64,000 bases of DNA from VBDM01 sp035519135 (GCA_035519135.1 DATIWX010000097.1:1-64000); one strand, 5' to 3'; shown: positions 8,360 through 17,074, numbered from the stretch's first letter. Made by a program: numbers and translations. The notes: generated by a model not told the origin, from the letters alone.

Positions 8360-8913
8360 GTGCGCGCCTGCACTTCCATGCCTTCGACGTGCGCCTGGCT
8401 GTGCGAGGGCAGCTCGCCGGTGCGGCGGAAGCGCCAGCAGACCTGCAGGAAGCGATAGCACATGAGCGAGGAGCCGAGGGGCACGGCGAGGTAGACGATC
8501 CACATCGGCAGCTCGAGGTCGGGCGAGACCTGGCCCGTGCCCGTCATGCGCCACACGAACAGGCCGCCCAGCACCGCGATCAAGCCGGTGAAGAAGGCGC
8601 CGGCGAGCAGATCGAAGGTGATCCAGAAACGGCGCTTCCCCGGCTCGAGCAGCCGCACCAGCACGTCGACACCGACGTGGATCCCCGTGCGCACGCCGTA
8701 GGCGGCGCCGAACTTGGCCATCCAGATGAACAGATAGATGCACAGCTCCTGCGCCCAGGTGAGGCTCAGGTGCTGCGTGTATTGCCAGATCCAGGGGACG
8801 TCGGCGGTGTAGCGGTGCAGAACGGAAATGAAAATGACGACCGTTGCGAGCGCCATGAAGCTCGCGACGAGCCACTCCTCGAGGTGATCGAGGACGCGGT
8901 TGAAGGTGCGCAT
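8356..8913 (-). CDS. dctQ: TRAP transporter small permease (DctQ type)
   Basis: A 185-residue protein with four hydrophobic segments. The family pattern shows in the N-terminal VASFMALATVVIFISVLHRY and in TWAQELCIYLFIWMAKFGAAYGVR. It sits between dctP and dctM, in the order dctP–dctQ–dctM on the minus strand, and overlaps dctM by four bases. Confidence 0.93.
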   Translation of the reverse strand: MRTFNRVLDHLEEWLVASFMALATVVIFISVLHRYTADVPWIWQYTQHLSLTWAQELCIYLFIWMAKFGAAYGVRTGIHVGVDVLVRLLEPGKRRFWITFDLLAGAFFTGLIAVLGGLFVWRMTGTGQVSPDLELPMWIVYLAVPLGSSLMCYRFLQVCWRFRRTGELPSHSQAHVEGMEVQART

Positions 8914-8973
8914 GGACGCTGGAGCGGCGGCCGAGTGGGCTCGGCCGCAGCTTTCAGGCGCTCGTCTCCTCGG

Positions 8974-9981
8974 CTATTTCTTCGCGGACTGCGCGACGGT
9001 CTTCTCGATGGCCTGCAGCGTGTCCTTGCCGACCACGCCTTCATACTCCTTGTAGAGCGGCAGCATCGCCTTGCGCCAGACAGCCTTCTCGGACGCGGGC
9101 AGCACGTAGACCTCGGTCGTCTTGGCGGCCTTGATCTTGGCGAGCGCGTCGTCGTTCTCCTTTTTCGCGATCTGCCAGACGTACTTCGTCGATTCGGCCA
9201 TCGCTTCGTCGAGGCTCTTGCGGATGTCCGGCGGCAGGCCATCCCAGAATTTCTTGTTGACGACCACCGCGTACATCACCACGCCGTGGTCGGACATGGT
9301 CATGTGCTTCTGCACCTCGTGCATCTTCTGGGTGTATTTGTTGGACGGCGTATTTTCTTCACCGTCCACGACACCCTGTTGCAGCGCCGTGTAGACCTCG
9401 GAGAACGCCATGACCTGCGGAATCGCGCCCAAGGCCTTGATCTCGCCCTCGATGACCTTCGACGACTGGATGCGGATCTTCAGGCCCTTGAAATCGTCGA
9501 GCTTCTTGAGCGGCTTGTTGGCGGTGAATTCCTTGAAGCCGTTGAACCAGTAGGCGAGGCCGGTGATGCCCTTGGGCTCGAGCAGCTTGAACAGTCCGGT
9601 CCCCACCGGTCCCACGACCACGCGCTCAAGCGACTTCTCGTCGGGGAACATGTAGGGCATGTCGAACACTTCGAACTTGCGCACGCCCAGCGGCCCGAAC
9701 TTCGACACCGAGGGCGCGAGCATCTGCACCGCGCCCAGCTGCAGCGCCTCGAGCTCCTCGCGGTCCTTGTAGAGCTGGCTGTTGGGATAGACCTCGACCT
9801 TCACACGGCCCTTGGTCTTGGCTTCCGCCAGTTCCTTGAACTTCAGCGCGCCCTTGCCCTTGGGCGTGTCGTCGGTCACGACGTGACTGAACTTGACGAT
9901 GATGGGCTGCTGCGCCTGCGCGCTCTCAGTTGCGAAAAGCGCGAGCGCGGCTGCTGCGGCTGCGAATGACATGAGTCTCAT
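8974..9981 (-). CDS. dctP: TRAP transporter substrate-binding protein (DctP family)
   Basis: A 335-residue periplasmic binding protein with a signal peptide ending near AQA-QQ. The core has IVKFSHVVTDDTPKGKGALK at the N-terminus, the SBP arginine region GLKIRIQSS and the contact segment QQGVVDGEENTPSN. Length and these motifs match the DctP/TIGR00787 group that binds C4-dicarboxylates and related acids. A strong ribosome site (GGAGGAGG) precedes the start. It is first in the dctPQM operon. Confidence 0.94.
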   Translation of the reverse strand: MRLMSFAAAAAALALFATESAQAQQPIIVKFSHVVTDDTPKGKGALKFKELAEAKTKGRVKVEVYPNSQLYKDREELEALQLGAVQMLAPSVSKFGPLGVRKFEVFDMPYMFPDEKSLERVVVGPVGTGLFKLLEPKGITGLAYWFNGFKEFTANKPLKKLDDFKGLKIRIQSSKVIEGEIKALGAIPQVMAFSEVYTALQQGVVDGEENTPSNKYTQKMHEVQKHMTMSDHGVVMYAVVVNKKFWDGLPPDIRKSLDEAMAESTKYVWQIAKKENDDALAKIKAAKTTEVYVLPASEKAVWRKAMLPLYKEYEGVVGKDTLQAIEKTVAQSAKK

Positions 9982-10029
9982 GACGTCCCTCCTCCTATGG
10001 TGTCTCCCTGCTCCCCCTGCAACGCAGGC

Positions 10030-10410
10030 TCAACCGGCCTGCTCCGAAATCTCCACAAGATTGCCGTCCGGATCGCGCACGTAGACCGAGCGGATCGGCC
10101 CGGTCGCGCCGGTCTTCGCGACCGGGCCCTCGACGATGGGCACGCCGGCCGCCACCAGACGCGCGATCACATCCTTCAGCGGCAGCGCCGCGATGAAGCA
10201 GACGTCCAGCGTGCCGGGTGCCGCCAGCGTCGCCCTGGGCGCGAATTCCCGGCCTTTCTCGTGCAGGTTGATCTTCTGGCTGCCGAACTTGAGCGCCATG
10301 CGGCCCTCGCCGAAGCGCTCGAATTTCATGCCGAGCACCCGCGTGTAGAAATCGATGCATTCCTCGGTGTGCGCCGTCGTCAGCACGATGTGATCGAGGT
10401 GATCAATCAT
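10030..10410 (-). CDS. VOC (glyoxalase/bleomycin-resistance fold) protein
   Basis: A 126-residue single VOC domain. Two beta-alpha-beta-beta-beta modules are visible, beginning IDHLDHIVLTTAHTEECIDF and ending VYVRDPDGNLVEISE. His5 or His7, together with the terminal Glu in NLVEIS, are candidate metal ligands. Members include glyoxalase I-like and dioxygenase enzymes; the substrate is unknown. It lies 48 bp upstream of dctP and could be co-transcribed. Confidence 0.85.
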   Translation of the reverse strand: MIDHLDHIVLTTAHTEECIDFYTRVLGMKFERFGEGRMALKFGSQKINLHEKGREFAPRATLAAPGTLDVCFIAALPLKDVIARLVAAGVPIVEGPVAKTGATGPIRSVYVRDPDGNLVEISEQAG

Positions 10411-10415
10411 GTGGG

Positions 10416-10499
10416 AAACCGGGGACAGACCACGTTTTCCATTTGTCGTTTCGGGCAGCAGGGGCGGGGATCTGGAAAAACGTGGTCTGTCCCCGGTTT
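10416..10499. repeat. REP-like inverted repeat between convergently read arms
   Basis: The arm at 10416–10440 (starting AAACCGGGGACAGACCACG) is repeated in inverted orientation at 10474–10499 (CGTGGTCTGTCCCCGGTTT near its end). Over about 25 bases the only difference is one extra T in the poly-T part. The arms are separated by 33 bp. A GGGGACAGACCACGTTT motif is, as I recall, widespread as REP-type palindromes next to Y1 (RAYT) transposases in proteobacteria. No transposase is present here, so this would be a non-autonomous copy. It fills the whole gap between the VOC gene and the cytochrome gene. Confidence 0.8.
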
Positions 10500-10502
10500 A
10501 CT

Positions 10503-11321
10503 TCACTTCACCGCCTTGACCATGTAGTCGACCGCGGCCTTCACGTCGGCGTCGGAGAGCGTGAGATTGCCTCCCCGGGGCGGCATCGCGCCCGTGCCCT
10601 TGAGCGCGTTCTCGTACAGGTGCTCGGCGCCGTGCATGAGGTGACTCGCCCACGCCTTCTTGTCGCCGAACTTCGGCGCGTTCGCCACGCCCGCTCCGTG
10701 GCAGGCGATGCAAGTCGACTCATAGACCTTCTTGCCGTCCGCCTTGCCCGGGGCGGAGCTCGCAGCCTGCGCCGGCGCCGTGTGCGCGCTGTGGTCCATC
10801 GCTGCCTGGGCAGCCTGGGCGGGGGCCGCCGGCTCCTTGAACTTGGCTCCGCCGGCGTTTGCCATATAGACGACCGCGCGCTCTACTTCGAGATCGGTGA
10901 GGTCGGACGCGCCGCCGCGAGGCGGCATCGCGCCCTCTCCCTTGAGCGCCACCTGCACCAGCGCCTTCTGGCCGGCGCGGAGGCGCGGACCCCAGTCGCG
11001 CTTGTCGCCGAATTTCGGCGCTTTCGCCACCCCGGTGGCATGGCAGGCGGTGCAAACCGCCCTGTAAATCTGCTCTCCCGTCCTGAGCGTCTTCCCTCCC
11101 GGTACCGCCGCGCCGACAACGGCGACATCGGCCACAGGCTTGATCCGCCTGGCGACCTCCTCGGGCGACATCGCGGGGCTGTCCTTGTCGAAGATCCTGC
11201 CGCTCGTCGCGAGCTGCGACAGCAGCACGATGAGGACGATAGGGACGACGAACGCGAGCAGCAGCACGGTGACGAGCTGTTTCGGGGTTCTGATCGGGGA
11301 TTCGTGCGAGTCGCCGCTCAT
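10503..11321 (-). CDS. Membrane-anchored diheme cytochrome c5-type protein
   Basis: A 272-residue protein with one N-terminal transmembrane helix (LVTVLLLAFVVPIVLIVLLS) and two cytochrome c domains, each with a CxxCH site: AVCTACHATGVAKAPKFGDK and STCIACHGAGVANAPKFGDK. Both domains share KAPKFGDK/NAPKFGDK and GAMPPRGG with the distal Met, so the protein is an internal duplication of a c5 domain. An Ala/Pro-rich linker with His residues joins the halves. It is probably a periplasm-facing electron carrier; the partner is unknown. Confidence 0.92.
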   Translation of the reverse strand: MSGDSHESPIRTPKQLVTVLLLAFVVPIVLIVLLSQLATSGRIFDKDSPAMSPEEVARRIKPVADVAVVGAAVPGGKTLRTGEQIYRAVCTACHATGVAKAPKFGDKRDWGPRLRAGQKALVQVALKGEGAMPPRGGASDLTDLEVERAVVYMANAGGAKFKEPAAPAQAAQAAMDHSAHTAPAQAASSAPGKADGKKVYESTCIACHGAGVANAPKFGDKKAWASHLMHGAEHLYENALKGTGAMPPRGGNLTLSDADVKAAVDYMVKAVK

Positions 11322-11388
11322 CCGCGTGTCGCGAGCGTAGAAAAGAAAGCGCGCATTATAGCGCCTGCCGAGCTATTCTCGAAGGCCG

Positions 11389-11967
11389 ATGGGCCGCTCG
11401 ATATGCCTGTTTTGCTCCGCCGCGGAGGGCCTTCCCGCTCCGGCGCAGCGGCTCGCCGCGGATTTCGGCGCCGCCTGCGCCGCGCGCGGCATGCGCCTGG
11501 TCTACGGCGGCAGCGGCCGCGGTCTGATGGGTATCGCCGCCCGCGCCGCGGCGGCGGCGGGGGGCGAGGTTCTCGGGATCATGCCCCGCCGCCTGATCAG
11601 GCCGGAGCGCGCCGCCGAGAACATCGGCACCCTGGTGATCGTCGAGTCGCTCGCCGAGCGCAAGCAACGCATGACCGAGTCGGCCGAGCTCTTCGTTGCG
11701 CTTCCCGGCGGGATCGGCACCCTGAACGAGCTGATAGAGATGCTGACGCTCAACGATCTCGGCCTGCAGGCGAAGCCGGTCATCCTGTGCGCCACGGACG
11801 GCTTCTGGGAGCCGTTCACCGTGCTGGTCGAGCGCTTCCGCGCGTACGGCGTGCTGCGCGCGAGCGTCGGCCGGTATCTGCGTCACGCGAGCTCGGTCGA
11901 GGAAACCATGAGCCTGATCGACACGCTCCTCCCGGCGGCGCGGTCGGCCGAATCTCGGGGTGTATAA
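11389..11967 (+). CDS. LOG-family protein (nucleotide 5'-monophosphate nucleosidase)
   Basis: A 192-residue Rossmann-like protein beginning GRSICLFCSAAEG, with the LOG catalytic signature PGGIGTLNE near residues 106–114 and the companion Arg/Lys motif SLAERKQRM. Family enzymes hydrolyse (cytokinin) nucleoside monophosphates to base and ribose phosphate; in bacteria the usual substrate is often AMP-like. Its TAA stop lies inside the -10 box of the tRNA gene that follows. Confidence 0.93.
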   Translation: MGRSICLFCSAAEGLPAPAQRLAADFGAACAARGMRLVYGGSGRGLMGIAARAAAAAGGEVLGIMPRRLIRPERAAENIGTLVIVESLAERKQRMTESAELFVALPGGIGTLNELIEMLTLNDLGLQAKPVILCATDGFWEPFTVLVERFRAYGVLRASVGRYLRHASSVEETMSLIDTLLPAARSAESRGV

Positions 11968-11968
11968 T
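11963..11968 (+). promoter_or_regulatory. -10 box for the tRNA-Arg gene
   Basis: TATAAT at 11963–11968 lies 10 bp before the mature tRNA 5' end and overlaps the LOG stop codon. It is an exact consensus -10. No good -35 is evident in the coding sequence upstream, and a TG dinucleotide directly precedes the box. Confidence 0.55.
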
Positions 11969-11978
11969 CTGCCTCCCC

Positions 11979-12054
11979 GCGCCCGTAGCTCAGGGGATAG
12001 AGTGATGGCCTCCGAAGCCATAGGTCGCGCGTTCGATTCGCGCCGGGCGCGCCA
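11979..12054 (+). tRNA. tRNA-Arg (anticodon CCG)
   Basis: The acceptor arms GCGCCCG (11979–11985) and CGGGCGC (12044–12050) pair fully. The anticodon arm is ATGGC–CTCCGAA–GCCAT with anticodon CCG reading CGG. The T arm carries TTCGATT, and an encoded CCA ends the gene at 12052–12054. The D loop contains AGGGGATAG. All elements of a 76-nt tRNA are present. Confidence 0.97.
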
Positions 12055-12088
12055 GATTCCCCAGGGCGGGTTTCAGACGGAGTTGCCG

Positions 12089-13072
12089 ATGCGAAGCGAC
12101 GCTCTTCCTGCAACCGCTTTGCTGCTTTTCTCGGCCGCCGCGCTCGCCGGCGGCTCGAACTACGGCATCACCCCGGGCACACGGGACTTCTCGGCGAAGA
12201 TCAGCGAGTGGCCGGTGCCGACGCCCAAGTTCGCGCGCGATCCCGCGCCGGGCCCCGACGGCAACATCTACATATCGGTGATGTACGCCGACCGCATCGC
12301 GCGCTTCGACACCAAGACGCATCAGTTCAAGGAATGGGATCTTCCGGCCGGCGCGCACCCGCACGGCCTGCTGGTCGACCCCGCCGGAAAGGTCTGGTAC
12401 ACCGGAAACGGCAACGGCACGATCGGCGAGCTCGACCCCGCGACCGGCAAGGTGATCGAGCACCGCGCGCCCTCGGGCGGCAGCCCGCACACCCTCGTCA
12501 TCGACGCCGCGGGGACGATATGGTTCACGAGCCAATCCGGCTATGTCGGCCGGCTCGAGCGCCCGGGCGGGAAGATCACGGAGTACCGCATGTCGGGCGG
12601 TCCCTACGGCCTCGCCCTCGACAAAGTCGGCCGCGTCTGGGTGTGCCGCATGGGCGCGGACAAGATGGGGATCGTCGACGCGAAAACCGGGAAGGTCAGC
12701 GAGCTCTACATGGGTCCGGGGTCCATGCCGCGCCGCGTCGCCGCCGCTCCGGACGGCAGCCTCTGGGTGACGCTCTACGGCAACGGGAAGCTCGCGCACA
12801 TCGACCCGGCCGCAGCGAAAGTCGTGAGGGAATACGAGATGCCCGCGGGCGATCGCGGCGGGCCGTACGCGGTGACGGTCGATGGAGCCGGACGCGTGTT
12901 CGCGAGCGAGATCCAGACCGACACCGTGGCGATGCTCGATCCGAAGACCGGACAATTCCAGGTATTCCGGCTGCCGTCGAAGAACGTCGGCATTCGCAAG
13001 GCGATCATCGACGCGCAAGGGCGATTCTGGTACATGGGCTCGCATAACGGGCGCCTGGGGGTCATCGAATAG
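12089..13072 (+). CDS. Exported streptogramin-lyase-like (Vgb/NHL) beta-propeller
   Basis: A 327-residue protein. I chose the ATG at 12089 because GACGGAG precedes it and a signal peptide follows (MRSDALPATALLLFSAAALA). Repeated blades of the form D-G-iW-fT-s…IgrLdP, such as KVWYTGNGNGTIGELDPATG and TIWFTSQSGYVGRLE, are the Vgb/SMP-30-like propeller pattern. Family members include virginiamycin B lyase, but most periplasmic homologues have no known activity. Resistance should not be assumed. Confidence 0.85.
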   Translation: MRSDALPATALLLFSAAALAGGSNYGITPGTRDFSAKISEWPVPTPKFARDPAPGPDGNIYISVMYADRIARFDTKTHQFKEWDLPAGAHPHGLLVDPAGKVWYTGNGNGTIGELDPATGKVIEHRAPSGGSPHTLVIDAAGTIWFTSQSGYVGRLERPGGKITEYRMSGGPYGLALDKVGRVWVCRMGADKMGIVDAKTGKVSELYMGPGSMPRRVAAAPDGSLWVTLYGNGKLAHIDPAAAKVVREYEMPAGDRGGPYAVTVDGAGRVFASEIQTDTVAMLDPKTGQFQVFRLPSKNVGIRKAIIDAQGRFWYMGSHNGRLGVIE

Positions 13073-13172
13073 GGTTTGTTTGACAATGATCAAGAAGGGC
13101 CGCCGGCGGGCGCGTATGAATGAAAGTCCTGCTTGCCGGAATGGCTCTCGTTCGATCGGAGGAGTGAACATC

Positions 13173-14144
13173 ATGTCGAGGATCAGGAACCTGCTGGGCT
13201 TCGCCGCGCTCGCGGTCGTGACGAGCGCTGTCGCTCAAAACTACCCGACGCGCCCCATCACCATGCTGGTTCCTTACGCGGCCGGCGGGCCCACCGACAC
13301 CGTCGCACGCGTGGTCGCCCAGGCGATGATGAAGCCCCTGGGCCAGACGGTGCTGGTCGAGAACCGTCCGAGCGCGGGCGGGTTCCTGGCGCCCGAGCAG
13401 GTCAAGAACGCGAAGCCCGACGGCTACACCATCCTGATCCACCACATCGGCATGGCGACGATTCCGGCGCTGTATCGCGCTCCGCGCTTCAATCCGCTCA
13501 CCGACTTCGAGTACATCGGACTCATCAACGACGTGCCGATGACGATCATCGCGCGGCAGAATTTTCCGGCGAAGGACTTCAAGGAGTTTCTTTCCTACAT
13601 CAAGGCGAACAACAGCAAGGTCACGCTGGCGAACGCCGGGATCGGGGCGGCCTCGCATCTGTGCGGCCTGCTGTTCATGAGCGCGATCCAGACGGACTTT
13701 CTCACCGTGCCCTACAAGGGCACCGGCCCCGCGATGAACGACCTGCTCGGCGGGCAGGTGGACTTCATGTGCGACCAGACCACCAACACCACCGCGCAGA
13801 TCAAGGGCGGCAAGGTGAAGGCCTATGCTGTGACCTCCCCCAAGCGCGTGCCGTCGCTGCCGGACATCCCGACCCTGCAGGAGCTGGGGCTGAAGGGCGC
13901 CGACGTCAGCATCTGGCACGCGCTCTACGCGCCCAAGGACACGCCGAAGCCGGCGCTCGACAGGCTGGTCGGGGCGCTGCAGGCCGCGCTGAAGGACCCG
14001 GCCGTCAACCAGCGCTTCTCCGAGCTCGGCGCCGTCTCCGTGTCCCTGGACCGCGCCACGCCCGAGGCGCTGCAGAAGTTCCTGAAGTCGGAAATCGACA
14101 AATGGGGGCCGGTCATCAAGAAAGCCGGGCAGTACGCGGACTGA
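13173..14144 (+). CDS. Tripartite tricarboxylate transporter binding protein (Bug/TctC)
   Basis: A 323-residue periplasmic binding protein. The ATG at 13173 follows GGAGGAG by a few bases and opens a signal peptide ending at VAQ. The sequence YPTRPITMLVPYAAGGPTDT and the later NRPSAGGFLAPEQVKNAKPDGYT are diagnostic of the Bug family that is greatly expanded in Burkholderiales. No TctA or TctB permease lies beside it, so it is an orphan receptor. The ligand is unknown; carboxylates are usual. Confidence 0.94.
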   Translation: MSRIRNLLGFAALAVVTSAVAQNYPTRPITMLVPYAAGGPTDTVARVVAQAMMKPLGQTVLVENRPSAGGFLAPEQVKNAKPDGYTILIHHIGMATIPALYRAPRFNPLTDFEYIGLINDVPMTIIARQNFPAKDFKEFLSYIKANNSKVTLANAGIGAASHLCGLLFMSAIQTDFLTVPYKGTGPAMNDLLGGQVDFMCDQTTNTTAQIKGGKVKAYAVTSPKRVPSLPDIPTLQELGLKGADVSIWHALYAPKDTPKPALDRLVGALQAALKDPAVNQRFSELGAVSVSLDRATPEALQKFLKSEIDKWGPVIKKAGQYAD

Positions 14145-14159
14145 GCGAGGCTGTTCGAA

Positions 14160-14189
14160 GCAAAAGGCCCGCATTCGCGGGCCTTTTGC
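14160..14189. terminator. Bidirectional intrinsic terminator
   Basis: GCAAAAGGCCCGC (14160–14172) pairs exactly with GCGGGCCTTTTGC (14177–14189) around the loop ATTC, giving a 13-bp stem with A/T runs at its base. It ends the TctC-like gene on the plus strand and can also end the rng-linked small gene arriving from the minus strand. Confidence 0.9.
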
Positions 14190-14206
14190 TTCGTCCCTCC
14201 GTGCGC

Positions 14207-14503
14207 TCAGCGGCGGGGGCGGAAGGCGCGCAGCAGCCACAGGACGAAGACGGCAATGATCGCTCCCGAGATCGCCAGTCCGTAGCGCCGCATCCTGATC
14301 TTCCTTTGCTGGCTCTCGGCGCGCTCGTCGGCCATGAGCTGCGCCAGGCGCTCGGCCGGGGTCGGCGCGGGCTTCGCTCCCGGCGCTGCGGCGCCCGGGG
14401 CCGGAGCCGGCACCGCAGGCGGCGAGGCCTTGCGTGCCGCCGCCTCGCGGCGCGCCTCGGCGAGCAAGGCGCGCTCCCGGGCCGAGAGTTCTTCCTTCGC
14501 CAT
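14207..14503 (-). CDS. Small hypothetical protein with C-terminal membrane anchor
   Basis: A 98-residue protein that I do not recognise. Residues 1–27 are charged and helical (AKEELSARERALLAEARREA), then comes an Ala/Pro linker, a second charged helix, and a single hydrophobic helix near the end (YGLAISGAIIAVFVLWLLRA) followed by RPRR. It starts two bases after the rng stop and is probably translated from the same message. The topology suggests a tail-anchored inner-membrane protein with a cytoplasmic coil. Confidence 0.7.
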   Translation of the reverse strand: MAKEELSARERALLAEARREAAARKASPPAVPAPAPGAAAPGAKPAPTPAERLAQLMADERAESQQRKIRMRRYGLAISGAIIAVFVLWLLRAFRPRR

Positions 14504-14505
14504 GG

Positions 14506-15969
14506 CTACATCAGGATGATATCGAACTGTTCCTGGCCGTAGCTCGTCTCGACCTGCATCGACACGGGCTTGCCGATGAAATCGGCCAGCATGGCGAGGG
14601 ACTGAGACTCTTCGTCCAGGAACAGGTCGATGACCGCTTGCGAGGCGAGGATGCGGAACTCGCGCGCGTTGAACTGGCGCGATTCGCGCAGGATCTCGCG
14701 CAATACCTCGTAGCACACGGTCTGCGCCGTCTTGACCACGCCGCGTCCGCCGCAGGTCGCGCAGGTCTCGCACAGGACGTGCTCGAGCGATTCGCGGGTG
14801 CGCTTACGCGTCATCTCGACCAGCCCCAGTCCGGTGAATCCGTTGACCGTGATGCGGGTGCGGTCGCGCGCGAGCGCCTTGTCGAGCTCGGCGAGGACCG
14901 CGGCACGGTGCTCGGCCGACTCCATGTCGATGAAGTCGATGATGATGATTCCGCCGAGATTCCGCAGACGCAGCTGGCGCGCGATCACCTGTGCCGCCTC
15001 CAGGTTGGTCTTGAAGACGGTGTCGTCGAAATTGCGCGTGCCGACGTAGCCGCCGGTGTTGACGTCCACCGTGGTCATCGCCTCCGTCTGATCGAGGATG
15101 AGATAGCCGCCGCTCTTCAATTCCACCCGCCGCGCGAGCGCGCGCTCGATCTCGTCCTCGACGTTGTACAGGTCGAAAAGCGGCCGCTCGCCGGTGTAGT
15201 GCTCGAGTTTGTCGAGCACATTGGGCGTGTACTCCGCGGCGAACTCACGGAGCTTCTGGAAATTCTCGCGCGAGTCGATCAGGATACGCCCCGTGCTTTC
15301 GCCGGCGATGTCGCGCAGCGCCCGCTGCGCCAGCGACAGATCCTGGTAGAGCAGGGCCGGCGCGTGAGCCGTGAACGCGCGGCCGCGAATACCGTGCCAA
15401 AGCTTTCTCAGGTATTCGATGTCGCCACGCAACTCGGCATCGCTGGCGGTCTCGGCTACGGTGCGGATGATGAACCCCCCGGTCTCGTCGGAGGGGAGGA
15501 GCTGTTGCAGCTTGTCGCGCAGCAGCTGGCGCTCGGTCTCGTCCCGGATGCGCTGGGAGATGCCGATATGAGGGTCCTGCGGGAGATAGACCACCAGGCG
15601 CCCGGCGATCGAGATCTGCGTCGAGAGGCGGGCACCCTTGCCGCCGATCGGGTCCTTGAGCACCTGCACCAGCAGCGCCTGGCCTTCCGAGAGTATGCGT
15701 TCGATCGGCTTCGCCTGCGCGCTCAGCTGCGCGTTCTGGCGCTCCTCCCAGATGTCCGCGACATGCAGGAAGCCGGCGCGGTCCAGCCCGATCTCTATGA
15801 AGGCCGATTGCATGCCGGGGAGCACCCGCGCCACCTTGCCGGCGTAGATGTTGCCGACCAGGCCGCGGCTCGCCGCGCGCTCGACGTGCAGCTCCTGCGG
15901 GACACCCGCCTGCATGACGGCGACGCGGGCTTCCTGCGGGGTGCAGTTGATCAGAATGTCCTCCGCCAT
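14506..15969 (-). CDS. rng: Ribonuclease G
   Basis: A 487-residue endoribonuclease for 16S rRNA 5' maturation and mRNA turnover. An S1-like domain occupies residues 20–120 (VGNIYAGKVARVLPGMQSAFIEIG). The metal-binding catalytic core is seen at IIIIDFIDMESAEHR, and the zinc-link cysteines at CETCATCGGRG. Length matches E. coli RNase G (489). No clear Shine–Dalgarno precedes the ATG, so translation may depend on coupling to maf, which ends 23 bp upstream. Confidence 0.95.
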   Translation of the reverse strand: MAEDILINCTPQEARVAVMQAGVPQELHVERAASRGLVGNIYAGKVARVLPGMQSAFIEIGLDRAGFLHVADIWEERQNAQLSAQAKPIERILSEGQALLVQVLKDPIGGKGARLSTQISIAGRLVVYLPQDPHIGISQRIRDETERQLLRDKLQQLLPSDETGGFIIRTVAETASDAELRGDIEYLRKLWHGIRGRAFTAHAPALLYQDLSLAQRALRDIAGESTGRILIDSRENFQKLREFAAEYTPNVLDKLEHYTGERPLFDLYNVEDEIERALARRVELKSGGYLILDQTEAMTTVDVNTGGYVGTRNFDDTVFKTNLEAAQVIARQLRLRNLGGIIIIDFIDMESAEHRAAVLAELDKALARDRTRITVNGFTGLGLVEMTRKRTRESLEHVLCETCATCGGRGVVKTAQTVCYEVLREILRESRQFNAREFRILASQAVIDLFLDEESQSLAMLADFIGKPVSMQVETSYGQEQFDIILM

Positions 15970-15992
15970 GACAGGGAGGAGGATACCGCGAT

Positions 15993-16604
15993 CTAGAACG
16001 CACGGAGGAGCTGCGTCGTCTCGTGGAGCGGCAGGCCCATGACGCCGGAGTGGCTGCCGCGCAGCTCCACGACGAACGCCTGGGCGCGTCCCTGGATCGC
16101 ATAGGCGCCCGCCTTGTCGGTCGACTCGCCGCTCGCGACGTAGGCCTCGATGTCGGCCTGCGAAAGCTCGGCGAAGCGCACGTGCGACTCGCTGACGATG
16201 AGCTCCAGTCGCTCGTCCAGCTTCAGCGCGACCGCGGTGAGCACCCGGTGCTCGCGCCCCGACAGCAGGCGCAGCATCTTTATCGCGTGCGCGGCATCGG
16301 GCGGCTTGCCGAGGATGATGTCCTCGACGCACACCACCGTGTCGGCGGCGAGCACCGGAAACCGGCGCAGGCGGCGCTGCAGGACCCTCTCCCAGCCCGC
16401 CACGGCCTTGAGCCGGCATACGCGGCGCACGTAATCGTCGGGACCTTCTCCCGGCTGCTGCGATTCGTCGACGTCGACGTTGCGTCCCGGATGGTCGCGC
16501 AGCACGAGCACCTCGAAGGCGACGCCGATCTGTTTCAGAAGCTCGCGCCGCCGCGGGCTGCGCGAGGCGAGATAGATCTTCTTTTCGCTTGCGACAGTCG
16601 CCAT
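15993..16604 (-). CDS. maf: Maf-family nucleoside triphosphate pyrophosphatase
   Basis: A 203-residue Maf protein that hydrolyses non-canonical or excess nucleoside triphosphates to monophosphates. The N-terminal LASRSPRRRELL contains the S-R-SPRR loop. VLAADTVVCVED holds the catalytic Asp, and TDKAGAYAIQGRA is the third family block. The pattern fits the dTTP/UTP-specific YhdE subgroup. The ATG overlaps the rlmH stop (TGATG). Confidence 0.94.
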   Translation of the reverse strand: MATVASEKKIYLASRSPRRRELLKQIGVAFEVLVLRDHPGRNVDVDESQQPGEGPDDYVRRVCRLKAVAGWERVLQRRLRRFPVLAADTVVCVEDIILGKPPDAAHAIKMLRLLSGREHRVLTAVALKLDERLELIVSESHVRFAELSQADIEAYVASGESTDKAGAYAIQGRAQAFVVELRGSHSGVMGLPLHETTQLLRAF

Positions 16605-17074
16605 CAGCCGCGGTGGTAGGGGTGGTTTTCCAGAATGGACGCGGCGCGGTAGAGCTGCTCGGCGAGGAGCACGCGCGCGAGCCCGTGCGGCAGGGTCATG
16701 GCGGAAAGACGCAGCACCGTTTCCGCACCGCGTTTCGCCTCGTCGGCGAGGCCGTCGGCCCCGCCGATAAGGAAGGCGACATCGCGACCGTCCTGGCGGC
16801 GGACATCGAGCCAGCGCGCGAGCCCGGCCGTGGTGAATTCGCGCCCGCGCTCGTCGAGCGCGGCGACAAGGGCTCCGCGGGGCACCGCGCGCGCAATCCG
16901 CGCGGCCTCGGCCTGCATCAGCTGCTCCGCGGTCTTGCCGCTCGAACGCGGCTCGGGGCGGATCTCGATCAGCTCGGTCTTCAGACCGCGCGGCATGCGC
17001 TTGGCGTACTCGTTGAACGCTTCGTCGATCCAGCCCGGCATGCGCGCGCCCACGGCAACCACGAGCAGCTTCAT
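16604..17074 (-). CDS. rlmH: 23S rRNA (pseudouridine1915-N3)-methyltransferase RlmH
   Basis: A 156-residue SPOUT methyltransferase of canonical length. The start MKLLVVAVGARMPGWIDEAF and the C-terminal knot FLIGGADGL…MTLPHGLARVLLAEQLYRA…HPYHR are diagnostic. It methylates pseudouridine 1915 in helix 69 of assembled ribosomes. It lies between rsfS and maf with overlapping ends. Confidence 0.96.
   Translation of the reverse strand: MKLLVVAVGARMPGWIDEAFNEYAKRMPRGLKTELIEIRPEPRSSGKTAEQLMQAEAARIARAVPRGALVAALDERGREFTTAGLARWLDVRRQDGRDVAFLIGGADGLADEAKRGAETVLRLSAMTLPHGLARVLLAEQLYRAASILENHPYHRG

Noticed and set aside
6401..8458. Plus-strand open frame of about 685 codons rich in Asp, His and Arg
   Set aside because: It is antisense to gshB and dctM; its repetitive DDHHR-type composition is the mirror of hydrophobic membrane codons.
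11960..12088. Extended start for the propeller gene running through the tRNA
   Set aside because: A coding start before 12089 would translate the tRNA-Arg gene; the ATG at 12089 has a ribosome site and a signal peptide.
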